Shown here: positions 18,591-28,024 of the stretch, one piece after another
Numbering within the stretch: position 1 is the stretch's first letter
How the letters are laid out: every line of letters starts with the position of its first letter
NCBI GenBank assembly: GCA_963761975.1
Contig: CAVXIR010000004.1
Coordinates: 1,860,001 to 1,924,000, forward strand
DNA length: 64,000 nt
Reading direction: 5' to 3'
From: JAMQPK01 sp963761975
GTDB taxonomy: Bacteria > Acidobacteriota > Vicinamibacteria > Vicinamibacterales > JAMQPK01
The notes under the pieces: model-generated
The model's database searches: none
What the model saw: the letters and a program-made list of their open reading frames with translations, nothing else
What the model was told of the DNA's origin: nothing
Translations under genes and position numbers: made by a program

Positions 18591-20447
18591 ATGCGGGTTG
18601 GCGTTCGTCGTGTGCCTGTGCTCCTGTCGGCCGCGATCGCGATTCCTCTAGCCGCCCTCGGCTGGCTCGGGATGCGAACGCTGCAGCAGGAACGGGAACT
18701 CGAGGGGCAACGGCAGCGTGAGCGTCTCGAGGTCGCCACCGGGCGAATCGCGCTGGAAATCGAGCGCCGGCTCCAGGCGATCGAGGATGATCTCTCACGC
18801 GGTGGTGGGGTGCAGTTCGGGCCTGCCGGCATCGAATCCAGCGCCAGCCTCCGCGTACTGTTCCAACCGGTCGATGCTCCGGTGCAGACCGTATCTCTGG
18901 CTTCCTTAACGGCAGCCGAGGTTGAAGAGTTCCAGCGGCACAACCTTCTGGCTGCGGAAGCCAATTACCGTCACATCGCTGCGATATCTCCGCCTGCTGT
19001 AAAAGCCCTTGCGCTGGCCGGTTTAGGACGCGTGCGGCGTCTGCAGAAGCAGTACGAACGTGCCCTCGAGGCATACGACGAGCTCGCGCGACTTGAGACA
19101 GTGCATGTCGCAGGCCAGCCTGCCGATTTGGTCGCGCGGCAAGGCCGCTGCAAGACCCTTGAAGCCGCAGGTGACAGCGAACGGCTTCGCACTGAAGTCC
19201 ACGAACTGTCTCGTGCTCTGGCATCCGGCGACTGGCGAATCGACCGAGCGACCTTCGACCTGTATCGCGAGCTGGTTGTGGGGTGGAATGGAACTCCGCC
19301 CTCCTCCGACGCGATCGCCCGAACAGAAGCCCTCATCGAGCTGTGGCACCTCTGGCGACGTGGCGATCTCAGCACAAGAGGTCGTCGTGTGCTCTTGAGC
19401 GATCCGACCTCGGCATTGGCCGTCTGGGCTGGCAACGCCGACCGGCTGGCGGTGTGGCTCGCCACGACACCCGATATCCACACCGCATGGCGCCCACTCT
19501 GGGATGCGCAAAACCTCAGCGTCGCGCTTTCCGACGTCGAGGGTCGACCACTCGTCGGCGTACCCGGTGACCGCAGCATCTCCCTGAGTCCACATGACAC
19601 ACGCCTTCCGTTCATTCTCAACGCATCCACTACGCGAAACAACGACACCGATCAAGGGCCTCGTCGGGTGCTCGCGATCGGGCTGGTGCTCGCGCTTGTC
19701 GTGACGATCGCGGCAGCCTATGCGCTGTACCGCACGACCACGCGCGAGTTGGCATTGGCAGCACAGCAGGCCGACTTCGTTGCCGCCGTGTCTCACGAGT
19801 TCAGAACGCCGCTCACCTCAATGCGTCACCTGACTGAGCTGCTCGAGTCGCGAGCGGTGACGAGCGAAGAACGAAAAGCACACTACTATGCGCTGCTCGC
19901 ACGGGAGACGGAGCGCCTTCACCGTCTGGTCGAGAGCCTGCTTAGTTTCGGGCGCATGGATGTCAATGCTTACAGCTGGCAACTCGAACCCGCCGAAGTC
20001 GAGCGGATTGTCACGGGCATTGTCGATGAGTTTCGTCTCGATTCAATCGCAGAGGACAGACTGGTGCACTGCGAGATCGAAAAGAAATTGCCCGCCATAC
20101 GTGCCGATCGCGAGGCGCTGTCACGCGCCCTGTGGAACCTGCTCGAAAACGCTGCAAAGTACTCGGATGCAGGCACGCCGGTCCACGTATTCGCCAGACG
20201 ACAGGGCGACTCTGTGCTGCTCGGTGTCCGCGACGAAGGCACGGGCATTCCACCCGCGGAGCAGCGCCGTATTTTTCAGAAATTTGTCCGTGGTGCGGAC
20301 GCAACGCGATCCGGTGTGCGCGGCGTTGGGCTCGGCCTTGCGCTCGTGACCCGCATCGTCGAGGCGCACGGCGGCTCGGTGCGCGTCGAGAGCGAACCGG
20401 GCCGCGGCAGCGCGTTCACACTCATCCTTCCATGTCTCGAATCCTGA
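18591..20447 (+). CDS. Membrane sensor histidine kinase with periplasmic TPR-like domain
   Basis: The 618-residue protein has a transmembrane helix at about residues 8-26 and a second at about 360-380 (VLAIGLVLALVVTIAAAYAL). The roughly 330-residue periplasmic part includes TPR-like helices (ALAGLGRVRRLQKQYERALE). The transmitter follows directly: SHEFRTPLTSM (H-box, about residue 402), NLLENAAKYSD (N-box), DEGTGIPP (G1) and GVGLGLALV (G2). Its stop overlaps the response regulator start by 16 bp, so they are one operon. The sensed signal is probably periplasmic; the propeller and peroxidase encoded downstream are candidate partners (inference). Paralogue at 28021-29943. Confidence 0.92.
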   Translation: MRVGVRRVPVLLSAAIAIPLAALGWLGMRTLQQERELEGQRQRERLEVATGRIALEIERRLQAIEDDLSRGGGVQFGPAGIESSASLRVLFQPVDAPVQTVSLASLTAAEVEEFQRHNLLAAEANYRHIAAISPPAVKALALAGLGRVRRLQKQYERALEAYDELARLETVHVAGQPADLVARQGRCKTLEAAGDSERLRTEVHELSRALASGDWRIDRATFDLYRELVVGWNGTPPSSDAIARTEALIELWHLWRRGDLSTRGRRVLLSDPTSALAVWAGNADRLAVWLATTPDIHTAWRPLWDAQNLSVALSDVEGRPLVGVPGDRSISLSPHDTRLPFILNASTTRNNDTDQGPRRVLAIGLVLALVVTIAAAYALYRTTTRELALAAQQADFVAAVSHEFRTPLTSMRHLTELLESRAVTSEERKAHYYALLARETERLHRLVESLLSFGRMDVNAYSWQLEPAEVERIVTGIVDEFRLDSIAEDRLVHCEIEKKLPAIRADREALSRALWNLLENAAKYSDAGTPVHVFARRQGDSVLLGVRDEGTGIPPAEQRRIFQKFVRGADATRSGVRGVGLGLALVTRIVEAHGGSVRVESEPGRGSAFTLILPCLES

Positions 20448-21130
20448 TCGTCGAAGACGACACGGCCGTTGGCGTAGCGCTTGAGGACGACCTGCGCCTC
20501 GAGGGATACGTTGTCCAGCTCGTGAAGGACGGCGAGGCTGCGCTCTCAAAGGCTCGTGAAATCGATTTCGATCTCGTGCTGCTCGACGTCATGCTTCCGA
20601 AGAAGGATGGGTTCGACGTGTGTCGAGAGCTGCGGCGGTCGGGGGTTCGCTCGAAGATCCTTCTGTTGACGGCGCGGACTGGCGAAACAGACAAGGTGCT
20701 CGGGCTCGATCTGGGGGCCGATGATTACGTCACGAAGCCTTACAGCCCGAAGGAGCTTCGCGCCCGCATCCGTGCACTGTTGCGCCGGGGGTCGGAAGAG
20801 GCCGGGACCGCTACAATCACACGCTTCGGTGACTGCGAGCTCGATATCGCTCGCGGCGAATTGCGGCGATCTGGAAAGCCCGTCCCCACCACGCCGCTGG
20901 AGCTCAAACTGCTGGACCTTTTCACCAGGCGGGCGGGTCTCGTACTGACGAGGCGTGTGCTCATCGACAAAGCGTGGGGACACGACACCATCATCACCGA
21001 GCGCGTCGTGGACAATCAAATTGCCAATCTTCGCAAGAAGATCGAACCATCACCAACGGCGCCACGATTTCTCAAGAGCGTTCGCGGCATAGGATACCGG
21101 TTCGATCTCGAAGACGTGACGGATTCATGA
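20432..21130 (+). CDS. Response regulator, OmpR/PhoB family
   Basis: The start ATG at 20432 lies inside the kinase gene's end, giving MSRILIVEDD. Receiver: acidic pair E8/D9 region, phosphoacceptor D52 (LLDVMLP), conserved T near residue 80 and K103 (YVTKPYSPKELRAR). The C-terminal winged helix spans about 130-228 (TPLELKLLDLFTRRAG and VVDNQIANLRKKIEP, RGIGYRF). 232 residues. It should bind direct repeats with about 11-nt spacing, matching the TGAC pairs flanking this operon. Confidence 0.93.
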   Translation: MSRILIVEDDTAVGVALEDDLRLEGYVVQLVKDGEAALSKAREIDFDLVLLDVMLPKKDGFDVCRELRRSGVRSKILLLTARTGETDKVLGLDLGADDYVTKPYSPKELRARIRALLRRGSEEAGTATITRFGDCELDIARGELRRSGKPVPTTPLELKLLDLFTRRAGLVLTRRVLIDKAWGHDTIITERVVDNQIANLRKKIEPSPTAPRFLKSVRGIGYRFDLEDVTDS

Positions 21131-21132
21131 CG
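21116..21132 (+). promoter_or_regulatory. TGAC direct repeat upstream of propeller gene 1
   Basis: TGAC at 21117 and 21128 are 11 nt apart, overlapping the response-regulator stop codon, 58-70 bp upstream of the propeller start. The equivalent position in the second module (27331-27345) has the same pair. Part of the similarity may come from the conserved VTD C-terminus of the regulators. Confidence 0.4.
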
Positions 21133-21188
21133 ACCTCGTGGAGCGATGTCAAAACTGGACGCGTAACCTCGCGAGTGGAGGTGGTTTC

Positions 21189-23296
21189 ATGAAGCGTCTC
21201 ATAACGGTTGCCGTGCTCGCGATTGTGCTGGGGGCCCTCTTGTCCGCACAGGATTCGGAGCGCCTGTTGAAGGTGGCGATGAACACGGAACTGGTCGACG
21301 GCGATCTGAAGGCAGCGATCGAGCAGTACAAGAAGGTGGCCGACAGCGCCAATCGTGCCCTTGCGGCACAAGCACTGGTTCGCATGGCCGAGTGCTATCA
21401 GAAGCTGGGTGATTCCGAGGCGCAGAGAATCTACGAACGGCTGGTGCGTGACTTCGGGGATCGACCTGAAGCCACGACCGCAAGGGCACGGCTCCGCCCC
21501 GCTCCCTCAGATGCAAACGCAGGCGGCGCCACGGCGGTGGTCGAACGGCAGCAGGTGTGGATGGGCGACGAAGTCAATTTCGAAGGGCTGCCCTCGAGCG
21601 ACGGTCGCTACCTCGCGTACGTGGACAATTCGCAGGGTCAGCGGAACGTGGCCGTGCGCGACCTCAAAACTAGCGAGAACCGTGTACTCGCGGGGGCACG
21701 CGGATCCGACAATGGTTTCCCCCAGTACCCGGTGATCTCACCGGATGGGCAACTCATCGCCTTCGGATGGTACGCATACACGCCGGGTGGCGACAGCTAC
21801 TCAATCAACCTCGTTCGATTCGACGGCACTGGGATGCGTGTGCTGGCGAGGCCTTCGATCGCCGCGGTCGACGGATTCGTGTGGGCCCCCGATGGCAGGC
21901 GCCTTAGTGTCGTCCTCATCAACAAGGATCGGACGAGGCAGATCGCCCTCCTAACGCTTGCCGACGGATCAGTGACTCAGCTGCGATCGTTCCGCTCCAA
22001 CTCGCCGTCTTTCGGCGGCTTCTCGCCGGATGGACGGTTCCTCACGTATGCGGCTCCGCCGGATGGCACCGCACCGGAGGACACGAACAGCGACGTCTTC
22101 GCGCTCGCAGTGGATGGCAGCACTGTCACGCCCCTCGTTCACGGGCCCGCTCAGGACAGTCAACCCGTATGGACGCCTGATGGGCGCGCCGTCGTGTTCG
22201 TCAGTGACCGATCGGGGAAAAACGGTTTGTGGGCCGTCCGCGTCAGCGACGGCAAGCCGGTAGGATCGCCAGTGGAGATTCGGCCCGGTATCGGCTCCAT
22301 CGCCAACATGGGATTTACCCGAAGCGGAACGTTGATCTACGGAGTTTCAGATTCCGCGAGGGACCTTTACATCGCTGCGGTGGATCCGGCAACGCTCAGC
22401 GTGACGTCGGCTCCGCGTCGGTTGTCTGATCGGAGTGCGGGGTCCAACTCCACACCACAATGGTCGCCTGACGGACGCTCAATTGCATTCCTGCGCGGTT
22501 CAGATCGCCGGAACCAGACGATCGTGATCCGGTCAGTCGCTGACGGCCTCGAGCGCACGCTGCCGACGAAGATCGTCGATGCCGTGTTTCTAATGTCGCA
22601 CGGGATGAGCTGGCTTCCGGACGGCCGAGCCCTCGTCATTCGCGATACTCATCCGTCGCAGGAGGGACAAGCCCTGCTGCGCTGCATCGACGTCGAGACC
22701 GGCGAGGACTCCGTGCTTCTGAACGCCGGCCGATGGGATATCTGGCCTCCGCTGCAGATCTCGCCGGACGGCAAGACGGTGTTCTACACCGCCTTCGCGC
22801 GGGATCCGGTCCGCAACGTCAACCGTCTCCGACTCATGAAGAGAGAGCTGGCGACTGGCCGCGAGACCGAGTTATTTCAGCGCGAAACGGGTTTTTTCTC
22901 CTTCTACGGTTTGTCACTGTCTCCTGACGGGTCGAGTATCGTGTTCCTCGACAGCATCGGGTCCGGACCGCGCACGCTCGTGACGATGCCGGTGGTCGGC
23001 GGCACACCGGTTGAGCTATACGCCGGCGACGATCCGCATCCGACTCCGACCAGCACCGTCGGCGCGTGGATGCGCGCCTGGACGCCGGACGCGCGATACG
23101 TGATCACGAAGACCTCTGACAACACGGTCTGGGCCTATCCCGCTGGTCAGGGCAGGCCGCGCAAGCTCGATTGGCCGTTGCCGGAAATTGGTGCACTCCA
23201 CCCGACGGCAGGCAGACCGTCTTCAACGTGCAGAAAGAAACGCGCGAACTCCGGACGATCGACAACCTGTTGTCACGCATTCCCTCGGCGCAGTAG
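21189..23296 (+). CDS. Secreted propeller protein with N-terminal TPR-like domain (frameshifted near the end)
   Basis: The ATG at 21189 follows GGAGGT. A signal peptide (about residues 1-19, ending LLSAQ) leads to a helical TPR/YbgF-like domain (residues 25-100, AIEQYKKVADSANRALAAQA, then ALVRMAECYQKLGDSEAQRI) and a WD40/TolB-like beta-propeller with blades marked by LPSSDGRYLAYV, ISPDGQLIAF, FSPDGRFLTY, WSPDGRSIAFL and LSPDGSSIVFL. Near 23203 a missing G in CACCCGACGG shifts the frame; restoring it gives HPDGRQTVFNVQKETRELRT and a stop at 23294-23296, just 2 bp before the peroxidase start. The longer read-through to 23483 is an artefact. About 702 residues when repaired. Paralogue at 25252-27275. 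Confidence 0.85.
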
Positions 23297-23298
23297 TC

Positions 23299-24267
23299 AT
23301 GCGGTCCACGTCGCCGCTGTGGCTCTGCCTGGCAATCGCAATCGGCGCGTCGGCGCCGGCAGCGGCGAGACGGCCGCCGCTCGGTCTGGACGTTTTCCGC
23401 CCAACTCCGCCGGGAAACCCACTGACGCCCGAGAAGATCGCGCTCGGTCTTCTGTTTCACGATCGGCGACTCTCGCGTACTAGCTCGGTGTCCTGCGCGA
23501 GCTGCCACGATCCGGCGAGCGCATTTGGCGGCAGTGAATCGATCCGACGCGGCGTGCGCGGGACGAGGAATGCGCCGCCACTCATTAACCGCGCTTGGGG
23601 TGAGAGTTTCTTCTGGGACGGTCGCGCGGCGACGCTCGAGGAGCAGGCACGGCAGCCGCTCCTCAATCCCACAGAACTCGGCACAACTCGAGAAGCCGTG
23701 GAGACACTCGCGCGCTCGGACCGTTACCGGCAAAGATTCCGCGCGGCTTTCGGAGCCGAACCGACGTTCGACCATGTCGTCCGCGCGCTGGCCTCGTACG
23801 TCCGGACGATCCTCGCCGGCGATTCGCCGTACGATCGTTTTCTTGGCGGCAATGTCATGGCGCTCGGCGCCGAGGCACGGCGAGGGCTGGCTCTATTCGG
23901 CGCACGTGCGGGTTGCATCAACTGTCACTCCGGCCCCCTGCTGACCGACGAAAACTTTCACAACACCGGAGTCGCCTGGCGTTCCGGCGTATTGACCGAC
24001 GCTGGGCGCGCGGGCGTGACAGGCGCGCCTGGTGATCGCGGCGCGTTCAAAACGCCGACGCTCCGGGAGGTATCGCGCACGGCGCCCTACATGCACGACG
24101 GCAGCGTATCGACGCTAACCGACGTAATCGATTTCTACGACCGCGGCGGACAGCGTAACCCCGAGCTCGACCCGCGAATCCGGCCGCTGCGGCTGACGGC
24201 TGCCGAGAAGCGAACCCTTGTCGCTTTTCTGCGCTCGCTGAGCGGGCGGATTGTCGAAGGTCAGTGA
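23299..24267 (+). CDS. Di-haem cytochrome c peroxidase-like protein, copy 2
   Basis: ATG at 23299 opens a signal peptide (LWLCLAIAIGASAPAAA). The 322-residue protein has haem sites CASCH (residues 66-70) and CINCH (about 212-216), FFWDGRAATLEEQ, FHNTGVAW, FKTPTLREVSRTAPYMHDGS and VIDFYDRGG. It is therefore the same type as the gene at 17568-18440. It follows the repaired propeller stop by 2 bp and is most likely the last gene of the kinase-regulator-propeller operon. Periplasmic peroxide reduction is the family role, but MauG-like oxidation of a protein partner is also possible. Confidence 0.9.
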   Translation: MRSTSPLWLCLAIAIGASAPAAARRPPLGLDVFRPTPPGNPLTPEKIALGLLFHDRRLSRTSSVSCASCHDPASAFGGSESIRRGVRGTRNAPPLINRAWGESFFWDGRAATLEEQARQPLLNPTELGTTREAVETLARSDRYRQRFRAAFGAEPTFDHVVRALASYVRTILAGDSPYDRFLGGNVMALGAEARRGLALFGARAGCINCHSGPLLTDENFHNTGVAWRSGVLTDAGRAGVTGAPGDRGAFKTPTLREVSRTAPYMHDGSVSTLTDVIDFYDRGGQRNPELDPRIRPLRLTAAEKRTLVAFLRSLSGRIVEGQ

Positions 24268-24594
24268 CGAATACGGCTTGTTCAGCGTCACCCGATGGCC
24301 GCCAGCTCGCCCTTCTATCGGGAAGCGTGTCCACCGAGGTGATGGTCTCGAGAACTTTCTCGCCGCAGCCGGTGCAAGACGTTAAGGCGTTGTTCACTTC
24401 GCTGTAGCGCAGTTATCAGTCTTCAGCTGTCAGTTCTCAGTGCTTTCACGACTGAGAACTGATAACAGAAACCTGAAAACTGCTGCTCTAAACACAACTC
24501 TTCACGCTCGATTTCCAGAAAGACTCGCTCCCGATTGTCGCAATCGGCCCGGTTATTGCCTTTCGACGGTTGGAGTGGTGATAGGGGAGGGTTT
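24268..24594. other. Intergenic region with inverted repeat, no gene
   Basis: Between cytochrome copy 2 and Uma2 copy 2. The left half (24268-24400) contains no convincing gene; a minus-strand open frame with CTGCGEK is present but is not supported. The middle holds the inverted repeat at 24409-24485; the last 95 bp are conserved with the region upstream of Uma2 copy 1. Confidence 0.6.
24409..24485. repeat. Hairpin made of CAGTTCTCAGT words
   Basis: A perfect 11-bp stem (CAGTTCTCAGT at 24431-24441, ACTGAGAACTG at 24451-24461, 9-nt loop) is flanked by degenerate outer copies (CAGTTATCAGT at 24410, GATAACAGAAACCTGAAAAC after 24461). Confidence 0.75.
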
Positions 24595-25209
24595 GTGGCA
24601 AATCGTGCACAGGTCGGCGCGCGAGACGATGGTAGGATTTGCGATATGCGTCGCAGGCGCGAAGCAACGGTCGACGATTTGTACCGCGTCGGCGAAGATG
24701 TCAAAGCCGAGCTCGTCAACGGCGAGTTGGTGGTCATGACACCTGCCGGTGGGCTACACGGCTACGCCTGCGCCCAGATCTGTGCGAGCCTTGTGGACTA
24801 CGGACGTCGAACGAGGCGAGGAATCGCGCTTTCCGACAACGTCGGCTTCATCGTGAATCTTCCCCACCGCCGCTCGTTCAGTCCTGACGCGGCGTTCTGG
24901 ACCGGCCCACCACTGACGGCGGATTTCATCGACGGTGCGCCTATTTTTGCGGTCGAAGTGCGAAGCAAGGATGACGACGGCGCGGCCGCCGAACGCGCGA
25001 TGGCGGCCAAGCGTGTCGATTATTTTGCCGCCGGCAGTCTCGTCGTCTGGGACGTCGACCTGTTCGGCGACCATGTCGTCAACGTGTATCGTTCGACCGA
25101 TCCGGAAGCGGTGGTCTCCTACGGCCGTGGCGCTCGCGCTGAAGCCGAGCCCGCGTTGCCCGGCTGGTCGTTCCCAGTCGACGACCTGTTTCCACCGGCG
25201 GAAAGCTGA
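24595..25209 (+). CDS. Uma2-family (DUF820) restriction-endonuclease-fold protein, copy 2
   Basis: Same family as copy 1 at 13347-13961, with RRREATVDDLYRVGEDVKAE, SPDAAFWTG, FAVEVRS and AAKRVDYFAAGSLVVWDVD, and close to 80 percent identity across most of the length. GTG at 24595 is preceded by GGGGAGG; ATG at 24646 is the alternative. Identical GATGGTAGGATTTGCGATAT before the ATG in both copies means conservation extends upstream of the family-typical start. The presence of this block in both copies is the best evidence that the GTG start or a shared leader matters. It is convergent with the propeller gene at 25252, 42 bp away. Confidence 0.8.
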   Translation: MANRAQVGARDDGRICDMRRRREATVDDLYRVGEDVKAELVNGELVVMTPAGGLHGYACAQICASLVDYGRRTRRGIALSDNVGFIVNLPHRRSFSPDAAFWTGPPLTADFIDGAPIFAVEVRSKDDDGAAAERAMAAKRVDYFAAGSLVVWDVDLFGDHVVNVYRSTDPEAVVSYGRGARAEAEPALPGWSFPVDDLFPPAES

Positions 25210-25251
25210 GAGCCTTGTTAGCGTTTGGTCGCTGGCTGAAAGAATTCCGGA

Positions 25252-27275
25252 TTAGCGACGCTCTGTCGGCAGAAAGTTCTCCATCTTCCACATCTCGAGT
25301 CGCGGCCCCACGCCGTTGGTCGAAAACGCGACGCGACCGGTCTTTGAATTGATGCGCCAACTGAGGATGGTACCGACGTTGACGTCGATCTTCTGCGGCA
25401 CGCCGCCGTCGATGGGAACGCGCCACATCCCCTCATCGCCGTTGAGCCGTCCATAGAAGACCACGCTGCGGCTGTCGGGTGTCCAGCTCAGGGTGAACGA
25501 GTTGCCGACTCGCGATGATGGCGGCGAGAGGCGGATGAGCGCTCGGCTTTCGCCTGTCTCCAAGGCATATATCCGCAGCGACGAGGTCACGATATGGCGG
25601 CCGTCCGGCGACGCCGCATAAGGCTGGCCTTCGATGGTGATCGGTACGGACAACGGTTCCGCTCGATGCGTCCAACTGGCGCAGCTGTTTCTCTTGCGGG
25701 GAGTGACAGAAAATCGATAGGCCGTCAGCGGCTAGAGACGGAAGATTGCATGTGTCCCTGGGTACCGTCATTGCGATTTCCCCCGTGTCAGTGGCGATCT
25801 TGAACACACCCGGTCGCCCCTTCAAATCAAGTCCGTACATAAGAACGTGGCGCCCGTCGGGGAACCAGTGCGGAAAATTTCCATATGAAAGGGCAGGACG
25901 AACTTCGCGCACTTGTCCGGTCTTGGTCGAAACAGTCATCAAAACATTGCCCAGCGTGGCGGACACGTCCCGGCGAGAAACGTAAGTCAGCGAATTCCCG
26001 TCGTCCATGAACTGCGGAAAAAACGCGTAGCCCTTGAACTGCTCAAGCGCTTGAACCGAACCCGCTAACAGCTGGCCAGATGCGGGATCGAACATGGCAG
26101 TGTAGATGCCCGGCCTGGAAGGCACCATGTTGTAGAACAATGTGCCGTCGCCGGTCGGGCCGATTGACGCGATAATCCCGACGTCGGACTTCACGACTTC
26201 CAACGACGAGGTGTGGCTCGAGCTTCTGACGCTCCACACGGAATTGGACCCACCGCGGTCGCTCGCAATCAGCAGTCGCTGACCGTCGGGCGCCCATTCA
26301 AGAACGATGTCGTCAGCGGGCGAGGCGGCCAGCGACGTTTCGCTTGACCCATCCAGTGCGATGACGAACACGTCGCGGTCGAGCGCACCTTCCCGTGCGG
26401 GCCGATGATACGCGAGTCGCGATGAGTCGGGTGAGAATCGCAGCCCGCCTACTCGCGCCCAATCCACGGTTTTCAACACCCGAAGCGAGCCGTCTGCTGC
26501 CCCGATGATACCGATCTGCTTCGTGTGGTCTCTCCTCTCAATCATTACGGCAATCCACCGACCGTCGGGCGACCAATCGACGGGACTGACATCGGCATCA
26601 GGATTGTCGTACAACGTTTTCGGGACTTTGGCGGTGCCTTCGTCGGTTCCAATCACACGCAAGATACTTTGATCCTTGATTTCGATGTACCACTCATAGG
26701 CGATTTGTCGCCCGTTGCGCGCAAACGCCGACGCGAGCGGAAAACGATGGTCGGGATCTTGCGGACTTCCATCGGATGTTAGTGGTCGAACCGTGCCCGT
26801 CTCGAGCTCATACAGGACGAGATTGCCTGTCTCATCGTCAGGTCGTGCCACGTAGCGACCGTCCGGCGAGATGCGGGTCCAATTGTCGCTGACCTCGAGC
26901 ACACGTTGTGTGGTTAACGCTGGAGATCCGGGGCCTCGCCGTGTTGGATGGTGAAGCTTGGCCCTCGCCATCGCGACGGCGTCGAGCTGATCGGCGTATC
27001 TCTCGCACGATGCGCTCGTAAATTGTCTTCGCCTCGGCATCACCCAGCTTCTGATGACACTCGGCCATACGAATCAGCGCCCGTGCGGCGGCAGCGCGGT
27101 CGTCCGTCTGCACGATCTGGCGATACTGTTCGATCGCCTTCCGCAAATCGCCTTCCACTTCTTCGGCGTGCTGCGCCGCTTTGAACTGCGCGTCGACTGA
27201 GCGCGACGCCTGAGCAAAGGCGAGCGCCCCCGCGGATATCCCGAACGCCAGCGTGAGGGTAGCGAGTCGTTTCAT
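25252..27275 (-). CDS. Secreted propeller protein with TPR-like domain, copy 2 (two frameshifts)
   Basis: ATG at 27275 follows GGAGGCTCT. Signal peptide ends SAGALAFAQA; the helical domain reads AIEQYRQIVQTDDRAAAARA and then LIRMAECHQKLGDAEAKTIY, as in the paralogue at 21189. Frame one ends after ERIVRE near 27000, where one extra base precedes TACGCC; the next frame continues with YADQLDAVAMARAKLHH and the WD40/TolB-like blades (ISPDGRYVARP, WSPDGRWIAV, FSPDSSRLAYH, WFPDGRHVLMY). A second indel near 25650 moves to the frame reading LSVPITIEGQPYAASPDGRH up to the TAA at 25252. Repaired length is about 674 residues. It is the third gene after the second kinase-regulator pair and has no cytochrome gene behind it. 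Confidence 0.8.
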
Positions 27276-27329
27276 AGAGCCTCCAACGCTGAACGTTAAA
27301 TGCCGCCCGTCCGTCCGCAATCCATCGAC

Positions 27330-27346
27330 TGTCACCTGTCTGTCAC
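27330..27346 (-). promoter_or_regulatory. TGAC direct repeat upstream of propeller gene 2
   Basis: Minus-strand TGACAGACAGGTGAC (plus-strand GTCA at 27331 and 27342) gives an 11-nt spaced pair at the end of the response-regulator gene, about 55-70 bp upstream of the propeller start. Matches the arrangement in module 1. Confidence 0.4.
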
Positions 27347-28024
27347 GCCTCCGCCATCGAATCGGTAACCCAATCCGCGCAACGCAATGAGAAAACGCGG
27401 GTGCTCGGGATCCGGCTCAATCTTTTTGCGCAGGTTCGTCACCTGGTTGTCGACGACGCGATCGGTGACATGGGTGTCGGTGCCCCACACCTCGTCGAGC
27501 AATTGGGCGCGCGAAAGCAGCCGTCCCTCACGCTTGACGAACGCCGAGAGCAACTTGAACTCCAGTGCCGACAAGTCGACCGGCTTCCCGCCACGCCGCA
27601 ACTCGCATCGGACGAAGTCGAGCTCGGCATCGCCGAAGCGATACACGTCGGGCATTTGCCTGGTGGAGCGCCGCAAATGCGCCTTCACGCGCGCACGCAA
27701 TTCCCGCGCGCTGTAAGGTTTCGTCACGTAATCGTCCGCGCCGACCTCGAAGCCAAGCACCTTCTCGGCCTCCTGCGCCCGCGCCGTCAGCATCACGATC
27801 GGCGTATCGACGCCGGCGGTGCGCAGTTCCCGGCAAATCTCGAACCCGTCTTTCCCGGGCAGCATCACATCGAGCAGGATCAGATCGAATCCGCCCGATC
27901 TTCCGCGTTCGGCGGCGACCGTGCCGTCAGACGCGAGCTCCGTCTCGTAACCCTCGCGTCGCAGATCGTCCTCGAGGGCCATGGCGATACTCGGCTCGTC
28001 TTCGACGATGAGGATTCGGCTCAT
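27332..28024 (-). CDS. Response regulator, OmpR/PhoB family, copy 2
   Basis: 230 residues, MSRILIVEDEPSIAMALEDD at the start. D52 in LLDVMLPGKDG is the phosphoacceptor, followed by T79-type MLTARAQE and YVTKPYSARELRAR. The winged helix has LSALEFKLLSAFVKREGRLL and VVDNQVTNLRKKIEP. Its start overlaps the kinase stop by four bases (28021-28024), giving tight coupling. Nearest relative in the window is the regulator at 20432-21130. Confidence 0.93.
   Translation of the reverse strand: MSRILIVEDEPSIAMALEDDLRREGYETELASDGTVAAERGRSGGFDLILLDVMLPGKDGFEICRELRTAGVDTPIVMLTARAQEAEKVLGFEVGADDYVTKPYSARELRARVKAHLRRSTRQMPDVYRFGDAELDFVRCELRRGGKPVDLSALEFKLLSAFVKREGRLLSRAQLLDEVWGTDTHVTDRVVDNQVTNLRKKIEPDPEHPRFLIALRGLGYRFDGGGVTDR

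Noticed and set aside
23299..23483. Propeller gene reading through into the peroxidase gene as a fusion
   Set aside because: The tail beyond 23203 is Arg/Ser-rich shadow sequence; repairing one base gives a natural end before the peroxidase start.
24047..24397. Minus-strand frame containing CTGCGEKVLETITSVD
   Set aside because: The cysteine pair looks intriguing, but the frame mostly overlaps the peroxidase gene antisense and no partner or ribosome site is visible.
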